In this document: piece by piece, positions 1-9,395 of the stretch
Position numbering within the stretch: the first letter of the stretch is position 1
Layout of the letters: every line of letters begins with the position of its first letter
Source of the DNA: Duganella sp. 1411
GTDB taxonomy: Bacteria > Pseudomonadota > Gammaproteobacteria > Burkholderiales > Burkholderiaceae_D
DNA length: 64,000 nt
Assembly (NCBI RefSeq): GCF_017833525.1
Contig: NZ_JAFICD010000004.1
Location: 310,001-374,000 of the forward strand
Reading direction: 5' to 3'
Program-made: the position numbers and the translations under genes
The notes under the pieces: generated by a model
Told to the model about the DNA's origin: nothing
Seen by the model: the letters and a program-made list of their open reading frames with translations, nothing else
Database searches by the model: none

Positions 1-367
1 CGGGGGCCTTGCTGCGGCCGGCGTCGCTCCAGTCGACATCGGTCTCGCCGCTGCTGCTTTCGGTATCGGCGGCCGGGCCGTCGTAGGTGTCGGCCTCGGC
101 CGGGGCGGCGCCGTCCTGCTGGGTCGGCGGGCCCTCGGGCGGCGCCTCGCCGGCCGGCGCCTGCTGGCTGATGGCGCCGTCCGACAGCAGGCGCAGCGAA
201 CGGTCGAGCGGGTCGTCGAGGCGCTCGAGCAAGGGGTTATCGGTGAGCAGCTGCTCCAGTTCCTGGTGCAGTTCCAGCGTGGACAGCTGCAGCAGGCGGA
301 TCGACTGCTGCAGCTGGGGTGTCAGCGCGAGGTGCTGCGACGTGCGCAGTTGCAATGACTGTTTCAT
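1..367 (-). CDS. rpoN: RNA polymerase sigma-54 factor, N-terminal part (cut by window edge)
   Basis: This is the first ~122 codons of sigma-54, read leftwards off the window. The N-terminus MKQSLQLR..HLALTPQLQQSIRLLQLS followed by LELHQELEQLLTDNPLLE is the glutamine- and leucine-rich Region I that contacts core polymerase and activator. An acidic, Pro/Ala/Glu-rich linker follows, as expected for Region II. It lies 8 nt after lptB, the usual lptB-rpoN order in proteobacteria, so it is probably co-transcribed with the LPS transport genes. The core-binding and RpoN-box domains lie outside the window. Confidence 0.95.
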   Translation of the reverse strand, partial: MKQSLQLRTSQHLALTPQLQQSIRLLQLSTLELHQELEQLLTDNPLLERLDDPLDRSLRLLSDGAISQQAPAGEAPPEGPPTQQDGAAPAEADTYDGPAADTESSSGETDVDWSDAGRSKAP

Positions 368-375
368 GGGCCTAT

Positions 376-1128
<753 letters not shown>

Positions 1129-1130
1129 GC

Positions 1131-1712
1131 TTATTTCCCCGCCGCCGGATTGGTGGCCGGCGCCGGCGCGGGCGCCGGTTTGATGGTCGGCTGGATCACC
1201 ATGGTGCTGCGGCCCGCGCCAGGCTTGCTCTCGCCGGTCGGGGTGTTCTTGACGGCGAAGAATTCGCGCCGGCTGTCATACGAGATGAACTCGCCGTCGA
1301 CCTGGCTGGCGGTCTTGCTGCCTTCGAGCTTTTTGATCTGCGCCTTCGAGAACAGCTTGACCAGCTCGGTCCGGCCGTCGTACTCGATGCGGTCGGCGCG
1401 GCCCTCGACCCACTGGTCGCCGGCGCCGTCGAGCTTTTGGCGGAAGCTCGCCTGGGTGCCGCCGCCGGCCGTCAGCACCACGAACGAATAGCCTTCCGGG
1501 TCCTCGGTGACGACCGCCTTGGGCGACTTCATCAGCAGGGTGCCGCGGGTCAGCACGACGTTGCCGGTGAAGGTCTTGATCTGCTTGACGTCGTCGGCGT
1601 CCAGGTTATCGAAGGAAATCTCGGTCGGCTTGTTGGAGTCGGCCTTCTCGGCGTGGGCCGCGCCCAGCGCGGCCAGCAGCAGCGCCGCCGACAGTATCAG
1701 TCTTTTCATCAT
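1131..1712 (-). CDS. lptA: LPS transport periplasmic protein LptA
   Basis: Periplasmic bridge protein carrying LPS from LptC to the outer-membrane LptDE. The 193-residue product begins with a signal peptide (MMKRLILSAALLLAALGAAHA) and has an OstA-type beta-jellyroll region (ISFDNLDADDVKQIKTFTGN.., RADRIEYDGR). The C-terminal tail is Pro/Ala-rich and low-complexity. Start: an AAGGA lies just upstream of tandem ATG codons at 1712 and 1709; an earlier ATG at 1724 has no ribosome-binding site and would spoil the signal peptide. It lies 23 nt after lptC. Confidence 0.95.
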   Translation of the reverse strand: MMKRLILSAALLLAALGAAHAEKADSNKPTEISFDNLDADDVKQIKTFTGNVVLTRGTLLMKSPKAVVTEDPEGYSFVVLTAGGGTQASFRQKLDGAGDQWVEGRADRIEYDGRTELVKLFSKAQIKKLEGSKTASQVDGEFISYDSRREFFAVKNTPTGESKPGAGRSTMVIQPTIKPAPAPAPATNPAAGK

Positions 1713-1735
1713 CGTGTCCTTCATGTTTTGTTGGT

Positions 1736-2329
1736 TCAACGCGGCGCCCGCGGCGGTATCGTGATGGTGCCGCGCCCGCCCAGCTGCAGCTGGCGCGTGG
1801 CGTTGTTGGTTTTCATGCCGGTGCCGCTGGAGGTCGCGTTGCCCAGCTTCATCTGCACCGGCGCGTCGGTTTCCATGCGCTCCTCGTCGGGGAACACGGT
1901 CAAGGTGCTGGTCTGCAGGCGCATCGCCTCGGCCTGCGGCGTGGCCGGCCGCACCACGTCGACGTTGCCGTTGAGCTTGACGCGCGTGTTGCCCTGGTCG
2001 ACCCGCGCGGTCTGCGCGTGGATCGTCATCGGCGGCTGCTGGCCCGACAGGCTGTTGAGGAACGGCTTGTCGATGTCGGAGGCGTCGTCGACCGGCCGGT
2101 GGGTCAGCTTGTCGCCGGAGATGATGTAGGCGGGCTTGCCCTCCTTGGTCATGCGCACCAGGCTGAAGCGGTCGATGATGTAGTCCGGCTCGTTGGCGAA
2201 CTGGTCGGCCTGCTGCTCCTGGCCGGACTGGTTGACCACCTGCACCAGCCAAAAGCTGCCGACGGCGACAAACACGCCGATCAGCATGGTCAGCGTCAGT
2301 TGCCAGCGATGGGCGGTTCGTTTACGCAT
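1736..2329 (-). CDS. lptC: LPS export system periplasmic protein LptC
   Basis: Single-pass inner-membrane component that receives LPS from LptB2FG and passes it to LptA. The 197-residue product has a short cytoplasmic basic N-terminus, one membrane helix (about residues 10-32) and a periplasmic jellyroll with the typical PDYIIDRFSLVRMTKEGKP and YIISGDKLTHRP segments. Length fits the family (about 190 aa). It lies between kdsC (11-nt gap) and lptA, the conserved order. Confidence 0.95.
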   Translation of the reverse strand: MRKRTAHRWQLTLTMLIGVFVAVGSFWLVQVVNQSGQEQQADQFANEPDYIIDRFSLVRMTKEGKPAYIISGDKLTHRPVDDASDIDKPFLNSLSGQQPPMTIHAQTARVDQGNTRVKLNGNVDVVRPATPQAEAMRLQTSTLTVFPDEERMETDAPVQMKLGNATSSGTGMKTNNATRQLQLGGRGTITIPPRAPR

Positions 2330-2340
2330 GGTTCACTCCG

Positions 2341-2871
2341 TCACACCATGAATTGCGCCAGCACGCGCTCGTACGTGCCCTGCGCGTGCAGCAACAGCTC
2401 GCACACCTCGCGCACCGCGCCGCGCCCGCCGTGCGCCACCGTCACGTGGTGCGCCCGTTCGAGCACTTCCTTGCGCCCGCCCGGCACCGCCACCGCGAAG
2501 CCGACCCGCGTCAGGATCGGCAGGTCGACGATGTCGTCGCCGATGAAGCCGACCTGCCCGGCCGTCAGCCCGGTCTTTTCCAGCAGCGCGTGGAACGGCG
2601 TTAGCTTGTCGTGGCCGCCCTGGTGCAGGAAGCCGATGCCGAGGTCGGCCGCGCGCTTGACCACCTGCGGCGACGTGCGCGCGCTGATGATGGCCGTTTG
2701 CACGCCGGACTCCTGCAACAGCTTGATGCCCAGGCCGTCGTAGACGTTGAACGTCTTCAGGGCCTCGCCGTCGGCGCCGTAATGCAGGCTGCCGTCGGTG
2801 AGCACGCCGTCGACGTCGAAGATCATCAGTTTGACGCGCGCGGCGCGTTCCACGTAGGTCGGATCGGCCAT
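2341..2871 (-). CDS. kdsC: 3-deoxy-D-manno-octulosonate 8-phosphate phosphatase KdsC
   Basis: HAD-superfamily phosphatase releasing Kdo from Kdo-8-phosphate for LPS inner core synthesis. Motif I is MIFDVDGVLTDG, with the nucleophile Asp and general acid Asp; motif II is IISAR, and the late acidic motif is GFIGDDIVDLPIL. The 176-residue length matches KdsC. The ATG overlaps the kdsD stop in a TGATG arrangement, so the two are translationally coupled. An upstream TTG is possible but adds only one residue. Confidence 0.97.
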   Translation of the reverse strand: MADPTYVERAARVKLMIFDVDGVLTDGSLHYGADGEALKTFNVYDGLGIKLLQESGVQTAIISARTSPQVVKRAADLGIGFLHQGGHDKLTPFHALLEKTGLTAGQVGFIGDDIVDLPILTRVGFAVAVPGGRKEVLERAHHVTVAHGGRGAVREVCELLLHAQGTYERVLAQFMV

Positions 2872-3869
2872 CAAATCACCTTTGCGCGGGTCAGGTCGTG
2901 GATGTGCAGCGCGCCGACCAGCTTGCCGTCGGCGTCGGTCACCAGCATCTGGTTGATGCGGTGCTGTTCCATCACGGCCACGGCGTCGACCGCCAGTTTG
3001 TCCGGCGAGATGCTGCGCGGGTTCGGGTGCATGACGTCGCGGATCACCACCTGCGTGAAGTCCTGCACCTTCTCGATCATGCGGCGCAGGTCGCCGTCGG
3101 TGAACACGCCGATCGGCTTGTCGCCGGCGTCGACGATGGCGGTCATGCCCATGCCTTTTTGCGTAATCTCCAGCAACGCGTCCGTCAGTTTCACGTCGGC
3201 GCCGACTTTCGGTACGTCCGCGCCGCTGCGCATGACGTCGCGCACGTGCGTCAGCAGCCGCCGGCCCAGCGCGCCGCCCGGATGGGAGCGCGCGAAATCC
3301 TCCTCGCGGAAGCCGCGCAGGTCCAGCAGCGCCACGGCCAGCGCGTCGCCCAGCGCCAGCGTGACGGTGGTCGAGGTGGTCGGCGCCAGGTTCATCGGGC
3401 AGGCCTCCTTGGCCACGGCCACGTTCAGGTGGACGTCGGCGATGCCCGCCAAGCTCGAGCCGGGCTTGCCGGTCATCGCGATGACCTTGCTGCCCATGCG
3501 CTTGACCACCGGCAGGATCGTCATCAGCTCGGCGCTCTCGCCGGAGTACGAGATGGCGATGAAGGCGTCGTCGGCGGTGACCATGCCGAGGTCGCCGTGC
3601 GCGGCCTCGGCCGGATGCACGAACAGCGCCGGCGTGCCGGTCGAGGCCAGGGTGGCGGCGATCTTGCGGGCGATGTGGCCGGACTTGCCGATGCCGGACA
3701 CCACCACCCTACCCTTGCAATTTAGCAACAGTTCAATCGCCTTCGTCACGCTGTCGTCGTCGCCCAGGCGGGCGTTGAGCGCGGCGATGGCGTCGGCCTC
3801 GTTTTGCAACGTTTCACGGGCCAGCCGCAAGGCGTGCCCGGCCATTTTTGCGTCGAAAGCTATCAGCAT
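2871..3869 (-). CDS. kdsD: Arabinose-5-phosphate isomerase KdsD
   Basis: Converts ribulose-5-phosphate to arabinose-5-phosphate, the first committed step of Kdo synthesis. An N-terminal SIS domain (KGRVVVSGIGKSGHIARKIA.., YSGESAEL) is followed by two C-terminal CBS domains (VRDVMRSG.., IRDVMHPNPRSIS..). At 332 aa it matches the family. Two starts are possible: ATG 3869 (used here) and ATG 3893. A TATACT box lies 5 nt upstream of 3893 and would place the transcript start at or past that codon, favouring 3869. Neither start has a strong ribosome-binding site. Confidence 0.93.
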   Translation of the reverse strand: MLIAFDAKMAGHALRLARETLQNEADAIAALNARLGDDDSVTKAIELLLNCKGRVVVSGIGKSGHIARKIAATLASTGTPALFVHPAEAAHGDLGMVTADDAFIAISYSGESAELMTILPVVKRMGSKVIAMTGKPGSSLAGIADVHLNVAVAKEACPMNLAPTTSTTVTLALGDALAVALLDLRGFREEDFARSHPGGALGRRLLTHVRDVMRSGADVPKVGADVKLTDALLEITQKGMGMTAIVDAGDKPIGVFTDGDLRRMIEKVQDFTQVVIRDVMHPNPRSISPDKLAVDAVAVMEQHRINQMLVTDADGKLVGALHIHDLTRAKVI

Positions 3870-3898
3870 TGTTTTTTCATGGGTTACACTCATACCCA

Positions 3899-3904
3899 AG
3901 TATA
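3899..3904 (-). promoter_or_regulatory. Candidate -10 box of the kdsD-kdsC-lptCAB-rpoN operon
   Basis: Read on the minus strand, TATACT lies just before the first kdsD ATG. A T-rich stretch (GTTTTT) sits about 17 nt further upstream, but no convincing -35 is present. The position argues that the downstream ATG of kdsD is the one used. Confidence 0.35.
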
Positions 3905-3997
3905 GCCGAATTGAGAAAGCAAAAAACCTGCCAGTCAAAACATAACGCCCGACGCCGGCGGCAAACAACTAAATATTATTTTACTGGCTATGTTGAA

Positions 3998-5980
3998 ATG
4001 ACGTTTTCACCGCTGGAATTAACCCTGATACTGCTGGGCAGCGCCGTGCTGGGCGTGGTCGCCTTCCGCATGATGCACCTGCCGCCGATGCTCGGCTACC
4101 TGGCCGTCGGCATCCTGATCGGCCCCCACGCGCTGGGCTGGGCCGAGCAGAGCGAAGCCACCCACGGCCTGGCCGAGTTCGGCGTGGTGTTCCTGATGTT
4201 CTCGATCGGCCTCGAATTCTCGCTGCCCAAGCTGATGGCCATGCGCGGCATCGTCTTCGGGCTCGGCCTGGCGCAGGTGGTGCTCACCATCGTCGCCACC
4301 ATGCTGTTCGGCTGGACCATCGCCACCCAGCTGCCGCCGTCGATCCAGATCGGCTGGCAGGCCTCGTTCGCGCTGGGCGGCGCGCTGGCGATGTCGTCGA
4401 CCGCCATCGTGGTCAAGCTGCTGACCGAGCGGCTCGAACTGGAAAGCGAACACGGCCGCAAGATCATCGGCATCCTGCTGTTCCAGGATTTGGCCGTGGT
4501 GCCGCTGCTGATCCTGATCCCGTCGCTGGGCCAGCGCCCCGACGCGCTGGTCGAGACGCTGGCCTGGGCCGGCGGCAAGGCGGTCATCGTGCTGGCGCTG
4601 CTGCTGTTCGTCGGCCACCGGCTGATGCGCGGCTGGTTCACCATCGTCGTCAAGCGCCGCTCGCAGGAGCTGTTCATGCTCAACCTGCTCTTGGTGACCT
4701 TGGGCGCGGCGTGGATCACCGAGAAAGCCGGCCTGTCGCTCGCGCTGGGCGCCTTCGTGGCCGGCATGCTCATTTCCGAGACCGAATACAAGCACCAGGT
4801 GGAAGAGGACATCAAGCCGTTCCGCGACGTGCTGCTGGGGCTGTTCTTCATCACCGTCGGCATGCTGCTCAACGTCCGCCTGGTGCTGGAGAACTGGTGG
4901 CTGGTGCTGGTGTTGCTGGGCGGCCCGGTGCTGCTCAAGTTCGCGCTGATCGCCGGCCTGGCCAAGCTGTTCGGCTCGTCCGACGGCGTCTCGATCCGCA
5001 CCGGCCTGGCGTTGGCGCAGGCGGGCGAGTTCGGCTTCGTGCTGCTCAACCTGGCCGGCGGCAGCAAGCTGATGGACCCGTTCATCATCCAGGTGGTGCT
5101 GGCGTCGATGGTGCTGTCGATGCTGGTGGCGCCGTTCATCATCGCCAAGTCGGACCGGATCGTCATGAAGCTGTCGAGCAACGAGTGGATGATGCAATCC
5201 CTGGCGCTAACCAAGATCGCCAGCCGCACCATGGCCACCAGCAAGCACGTGATCGTGGCCGGCTTCGGGCGCAGCGGCCAGAGCCTGGCGACCCTGCTGG
5301 GCGAGGAAAACATCGAATACCACGCGCTCGACCTCGACCCGGAGCGGGTGCAGGAGGCGCAGGCGGCCGGCCGGCAAGTGTCGTACGGCGACGCCGCGCG
5401 CCGCGAGAGCCTGATCGCGGCCGGCATCTACCGCGCCAGCGCGGTGGTGATCACCTACGCCAGCACGCCGTCGGCGCTCAAGGTGCTGCACCTGGTGCAC
5501 GAACTGGCGCCGACCCTGCCGGTGATCGTGCGCTCGCACGACGACACCGACCTCGACCGGCTGAAGGCGGCCGGCGCCGCCGAGGTGGTGCCGGAACTGA
5601 TGGAAGGCAGCCTGATGCTCGCCTCGCACGCGCTGGTGATGCTGGGCGTGCCGCTGCGGCGCGTGGTGCACCGGGTGCAGGCGGCGCGCGAGGAGCGTTA
5701 CGCGTCGCTGCGCGGCTATTTCCACGGCGCCAGCGACGCCGGCGAGGATTCCGATCTGGAGCGCCTGCACTCGGTCACGTTGAACGGCGGCGCCACCGCC
5801 GTCGGCCGCCAGCTCGGCGAGGTCGACCTGGCCGGCGCCGGCGCCGAGGTGACCACCATCCGGCGCGGCAAGGCGCGGCTGGAAGTCGGCCCCGGCACCG
5901 TGCTCGAAGAGGGCGACGTGGTGGTGGTGCGCGGCGTGGCCGACGCCGTCGCGCGGGCGGAAAACCGGCTGCTGCGCTAG
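3998..5980 (+). CDS. KefB-type monovalent cation:proton antiporter (CPA2) with RCK domain
   Basis: Inner-membrane antiporter of the CPA2 family, likely exchanging K+ or Na+ for protons. The 660-residue product has about 12 hydrophobic segments up to residue ~390, including GYLAVGILIGPHALGW near the start and the conserved LLFQDLAVVPLL segment. An RCK/TrkA-N nucleotide-binding domain follows from ~416 (KHVIVAGFGRSGQSLATLL) and a TrkA-C domain ends the protein. The start was set at MTFSPLEL because upstream in-frame sequence is hydrophilic and overlaps the divergent kdsD. It is transcribed alone. No KefF/KefG-type ancillary gene is adjacent, so glutathione-gated K+ efflux is not established. 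Confidence 0.9.
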   Translation: MTFSPLELTLILLGSAVLGVVAFRMMHLPPMLGYLAVGILIGPHALGWAEQSEATHGLAEFGVVFLMFSIGLEFSLPKLMAMRGIVFGLGLAQVVLTIVATMLFGWTIATQLPPSIQIGWQASFALGGALAMSSTAIVVKLLTERLELESEHGRKIIGILLFQDLAVVPLLILIPSLGQRPDALVETLAWAGGKAVIVLALLLFVGHRLMRGWFTIVVKRRSQELFMLNLLLVTLGAAWITEKAGLSLALGAFVAGMLISETEYKHQVEEDIKPFRDVLLGLFFITVGMLLNVRLVLENWWLVLVLLGGPVLLKFALIAGLAKLFGSSDGVSIRTGLALAQAGEFGFVLLNLAGGSKLMDPFIIQVVLASMVLSMLVAPFIIAKSDRIVMKLSSNEWMMQSLALTKIASRTMATSKHVIVAGFGRSGQSLATLLGEENIEYHALDLDPERVQEAQAAGRQVSYGDAARRESLIAAGIYRASAVVITYASTPSALKVLHLVHELAPTLPVIVRSHDDTDLDRLKAAGAAEVVPELMEGSLMLASHALVMLGVPLRRVVHRVQAAREERYASLRGYFHGASDAGEDSDLERLHSVTLNGGATAVGRQLGEVDLAGAGAEVTTIRRGKARLEVGPGTVLEEGDVVVVRGVADAVARAENRLLR

Positions 5981-6014
5981 ACAACAGAAGGTTTAACCAC
6001 CCGCGCTACCCGGC

Positions 6015-7895
6015 TCAGGGACGCCAGATCAGCGTGCTCCTGGGGTTGATGTCGGTGGCCGAACCGACGGTCGAGGCGGCATCGACGAAGCCGGAGCGGT
6101 TGCCGCCGCCCAGGTTCAGGCCGGCGCCGCGGTACTCGACGTCGCCGTACAGGTTCAAGCTGCCGGAGGCGCCCTGGTTCGGCTCGAAGAAGCCCAGCGG
6201 GTAGAAGCTGGTGCGCACCTGGGCCGAGCCCGACACGTTGAAGCTGTTATTGCCCCAGTCGCTGCCGGTCGCGCCGACCACGCTCAAGCCGCCCACCGTG
6301 CCGCCGGTGACCGCGCCGTTGGCGATGATGGCCTGGTCCTCGATGCGCGCCGTGCCGCTGGCCCGGCCGCCGGGCAGGATGGTGGCGTAGGGCCCGACGT
6401 ACACGGTCGACGGCGTGCCGGACGGCGCGCAGCCGGCGCCGTTGGGGTGGCGCACGGTGCCGGACGGGCAGGCGTCGCGCTGGCCGTTCTGGAAGCCCTG
6501 CGGCCAGGCGTTGGACAGCTCGATCATGTACGGATAGCGCCAGATCGAGTTGTAGTCCTGGTCCCAGACGATGGTCTTGAACACCGACGGCGTGGCCGCC
6601 ACCACCAGGAACAAGGGCTCGCCCGGATTGACGGCGAACGTCAGGTCGGCGCTCAGGCCCTTCTGCAATTCGCTGCGGCGCGCCGACGTGAACTGCGGGT
6701 TGGCCGCCACCAGCGCCCAGCGGAAGTCGGCGTCCGAGCCGGCCTGGTTGACGCCCCGGAACTTGACCGTCACCGTGGTCGCCCCGCTGACCGGATACAG
6801 CCGCACGACGTTGTAGCCGAAGCGCTGCGGCGCGCCGTAGAACGGCGAGGCGAAGCGGCGGTTGGTGGCCCAGTTGCCGTCCAGCGCCTCGAGCGGCATC
6901 AGCCGGCGCATGCGCTCGGCCTTGTCGGTCAGCGTGATGTTGCCGTAGCTGCTGCGGAAGGCGCCTGGCGTGGCCTTGTAATCCCACACCACGTTGTGCG
7001 TGGCCCAGTCGCCGATGAAGTCGTTGAGCTGGGACACGCTCCAGCCGCGCGCGGTCTGGATATTGGTGAACGGGTCCGCCCCCGCCGTGGTCCAGATCTG
7101 CGTGACGGCGTCGGCACCGTGCTTGTCCTTCAGGTACTCCATGAACTGCCAGTTGCAGTAGCGGTCGCGCGTCGAACCGAGGTACAAGTGCGGCGCGTTG
7201 GGCAGCATCTCGGAGCAATGCACATTGGTTTGGTACTCGGGCAGCTGGTGCGGCGTGAAATTGGCGTGGCTCTCGAAGATCCAGCCGCAAGTGTTCGACC
7301 GGTTGCAGGCCATGCCGCCGTTGTAGTTGCTCCACGATTGCCAGCCGTGCGTGAACTCGTGGGTCAGGCCCCAGCGGTCCCGCAGCGCGTCCGGCGCGAT
7401 CCACATGCCCATGTGCAGCAATCCCTGGTTGTCCACCCACGCGCCGCCGGTCAGCCCCCAGCCGGAGTGGATGTGGATCGCCGGCTTGATCTTGTCGGTG
7501 CGGTTGAAGAACGGCTCGGGCATCAGCAGGTTGGCGTTGAACAGGTTTTGCCAGACGGTGTTTTCCAGCGTGTCGGCGGCCAGGGTCAGGTCGGCGGCCG
7601 ACAACGTTTCATCGGAATAGAAGGCGAAGTGGGCCGATTCCTTGACCAGCCGGAAGCCGGATTGCTCGGGATTGGGCCCGGCGGCGCGCCAGGTGCCGGG
7701 CGTGACGGCCGACGCCCGCACGGTCGGGGCCGGGGCCCAGGTGGTGGCGGTGGTGCCGCGGTCGACCGTCGGCGCCTGCGCCCATGCGGTCGTCGGCGGC
7801 AAAACACCGATCAGCGCGGCGGCCAGGGTTAAAAAGTGCGGCAAGGTGGACAGCGGGGCATGCTTGGCGCCGGCGGCGCTCGGGCGGATCGTCAT
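6015..7895 (-). CDS. Secreted HExxH protein, DUF6055-like, with a beta-helix-like tail
   Basis: A 626-residue predicted exported protein. The start at 7895 has AGGAG 8 nt upstream and gives a signal peptide ending near AWA-QA (residue ~40). Residues ~80-400 resemble the DUF6055 group: HFAFYSDETLS.. and a zinc-protease-type HEFTH at residues 179-183, with IFESHANF about 25 residues later as a possible third ligand. The C-terminal ~130 residues are Gly/Ala-rich (ATILPGGRASGTARIEDQAIIANGAV), suggesting a hexapeptide or beta-helix fold. Cysteines near 210-270 may form disulphides. Substrate and activity are unknown; the metallopeptidase assignment is inferred from the motif. Confidence 0.7.
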   Translation of the reverse strand: MTIRPSAAGAKHAPLSTLPHFLTLAAALIGVLPPTTAWAQAPTVDRGTTATTWAPAPTVRASAVTPGTWRAAGPNPEQSGFRLVKESAHFAFYSDETLSAADLTLAADTLENTVWQNLFNANLLMPEPFFNRTDKIKPAIHIHSGWGLTGGAWVDNQGLLHMGMWIAPDALRDRWGLTHEFTHGWQSWSNYNGGMACNRSNTCGWIFESHANFTPHQLPEYQTNVHCSEMLPNAPHLYLGSTRDRYCNWQFMEYLKDKHGADAVTQIWTTAGADPFTNIQTARGWSVSQLNDFIGDWATHNVVWDYKATPGAFRSSYGNITLTDKAERMRRLMPLEALDGNWATNRRFASPFYGAPQRFGYNVVRLYPVSGATTVTVKFRGVNQAGSDADFRWALVAANPQFTSARRSELQKGLSADLTFAVNPGEPLFLVVAATPSVFKTIVWDQDYNSIWRYPYMIELSNAWPQGFQNGQRDACPSGTVRHPNGAGCAPSGTPSTVYVGPYATILPGGRASGTARIEDQAIIANGAVTGGTVGGLSVVGATGSDWGNNSFNVSGSAQVRTSFYPLGFFEPNQGASGSLNLYGDVEYRGAGLNLGGGNRSGFVDAASTVGSATDINPRSTLIWRP

Positions 7896-8126
7896 GAGCT
7901 CATCTCCTGTTATGGGGTGTATGCATCTCAAGCTACCAACAATCATTGGCAACACGATACTAACTAGGAGCACGAGGTTTCCGCAAGTAAACTTTAAGTA
8001 AATCGCAATCTTGCCACAACTATCATTTAGGTAGGCAGTCGACGGCGCCGCGGCGCCGATCGGTGGGGAGGGAGCGGGGATGGAGGCGGACGCCGGGCGC
8101 CGCCCGGGTCCGGAACGGTGTGATTG
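7896..8126. other. Intergenic region upstream of the secreted HExxH gene
   Basis: 231 nt between two minus-strand genes. It is AT-rich on the left (leader of the exported protein gene) and GC-rich on the right, where a GGCGCCGCGGCGCC palindrome (8045-8058) lies downstream of the diguanylate cyclase. No T-run follows the palindrome, so it is not a canonical terminator. No ORF or RNA gene was recognised. Confidence 0.5.
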
Positions 8127-9305
8127 CTAGGCGGGCTGGGCCGGCGCCAGGCTGACCACGCGGTTGCGGCCGGCCTCCTTGGCCGCGTACAGCAAGGTGT
8201 CGGCCTGGGCCACCCAGGCGCGCGCCACGGCCAGCGGATCGCCCTCGGCGTCGCCGGGGTTGAGGCAGGCCACGCCGATCGACACCGTCACCGACAATTG
8301 CAGTTCCGGCGACAGCGCGATCATCGTGCCGGCCACGCTCGAGCGGATGCGCTCGGCCACGAAGGCGGCGCTCTCGAGGTTGGCGTCGATCAGCAGCACG
8401 ACGAACTCCTCGCCGCCGAAGCGGGCCACCGCGTCCGAGGCGCGCAGCTCGTTCTTGATGCGCGCGGCCACCTCGCGCAGCACCTCGTCGCCGCCGCCGT
8501 GGCCGACCGTGTCGTTGACGCGCTTGAAGTGGTCGATGTCGATGTACATGAACGAGATCGGGTACGACTGGCGCCGCGCGCGCGCGATCTCCTCGAGCAG
8601 CCGGCGGTCGATGTAGCGGCGGTTGTAGACGCCGGTCAGCGAGTCGGTCAGGCCGATGTACTTGAGCATCTCGTTGCTTATGACGTTTTCCAGGCAGATG
8701 GCGATGATCGACGCCATGTGCTCGACGAAGTCGGTGCCGAGGCTGGGCGTGAAGCGGGTCGGGTCGCGGCTGCCCAGGTTCAGGCTGCCGATGATGCGTT
8801 TGTTACGCAGCAGCGGCACCAGGGCCACACTTTGCAGCCCGGCCGGCGCGTTCGGAAACGATGGCGCGTGGCGCGCCGCGTGGTACATGCCCAACAGCGG
8901 CTTGGGCGGCGCCGCCGCCGGGCCGCGCTGGCCCAGCTCGAGGCCGAGACCGTCGAGGTCCTCGACAAAGATCAGGTCGGGGAAGTCGGCGAACACCACG
9001 TCGAGCTTGAGCATGACCTCGCGGATGTCGGCGCCCTCGTCGACCAGCGACAGGGTCACGCTGTCGAGCTCGGAGATCACCGGCAGCACGCGGAAGATGG
9101 TGCCGACCAGCTCGGGGAAGTTGGCGGCGCCCACGATGTTCAGGTCGAACGCCTGGTGGCGCGTCATGATCGAGTGGTTGCGCTCGGCCTGCTCCAGCAA
9201 ATACGCCATGCGCGCGCGCAGCGCCTGGTTTTCGGCCGCCAGATCGCTCGCGCGCGCGGCGTGGTCGGTCTGCGTCGGAACTTTGCCAGTTGCGGTTTGC
9301 GTCAT
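8127..9305 (-). CDS. Diguanylate cyclase with N-terminal DUF484/GAF-like sensor domain
   Basis: Predicted soluble GGDEF enzyme making cyclic di-GMP. Residues ~20-60 form a coiled-coil-like helix (AAENQALRARMAYLLEQAERNHSI) typical of DUF484. A GAF-like domain runs to ~215 (VALVPLLRNKRIIGSLNLGS). The GGDEF domain spans ~217-385, with GGEEF at 297-301, so it is catalytically competent, and a product-inhibition I-site RASD at 288-291. It has no membrane segment or EAL domain. It appears to be a single transcription unit; the input signal is unknown. Confidence 0.9.
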   Translation of the reverse strand: MTQTATGKVPTQTDHAARASDLAAENQALRARMAYLLEQAERNHSIMTRHQAFDLNIVGAANFPELVGTIFRVLPVISELDSVTLSLVDEGADIREVMLKLDVVFADFPDLIFVEDLDGLGLELGQRGPAAAPPKPLLGMYHAARHAPSFPNAPAGLQSVALVPLLRNKRIIGSLNLGSRDPTRFTPSLGTDFVEHMASIIAICLENVISNEMLKYIGLTDSLTGVYNRRYIDRRLLEEIARARRQSYPISFMYIDIDHFKRVNDTVGHGGGDEVLREVAARIKNELRASDAVARFGGEEFVVLLIDANLESAAFVAERIRSSVAGTMIALSPELQLSVTVSIGVACLNPGDAEGDPLAVARAWVAQADTLLYAAKEAGRNRVVSLAPAQPA

Positions 9306-9395
9306 AATTGCCCTTACTCTTCACCCGGTTTCATGTCATTGCAACATTACGCCAAGTTGTGCCGCTTGGGAATGCCCCAGGCCGGCTCAAGTGCA

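Noticed and set aside
1131..2252. A 373-codon frame for lptA extending back through lptC
   Set aside because: Residues before MMKRLILSA are a shadow of lptC; the signal peptide and ribosome-binding site define the lptA start at 1712.
4711..6204. Long plus-strand frame of ~497 codons over the antiporter gene
   Set aside because: It is an Arg-rich out-of-frame shadow of the 3998-5980 gene, whose membrane segments and RCK motif are clear.
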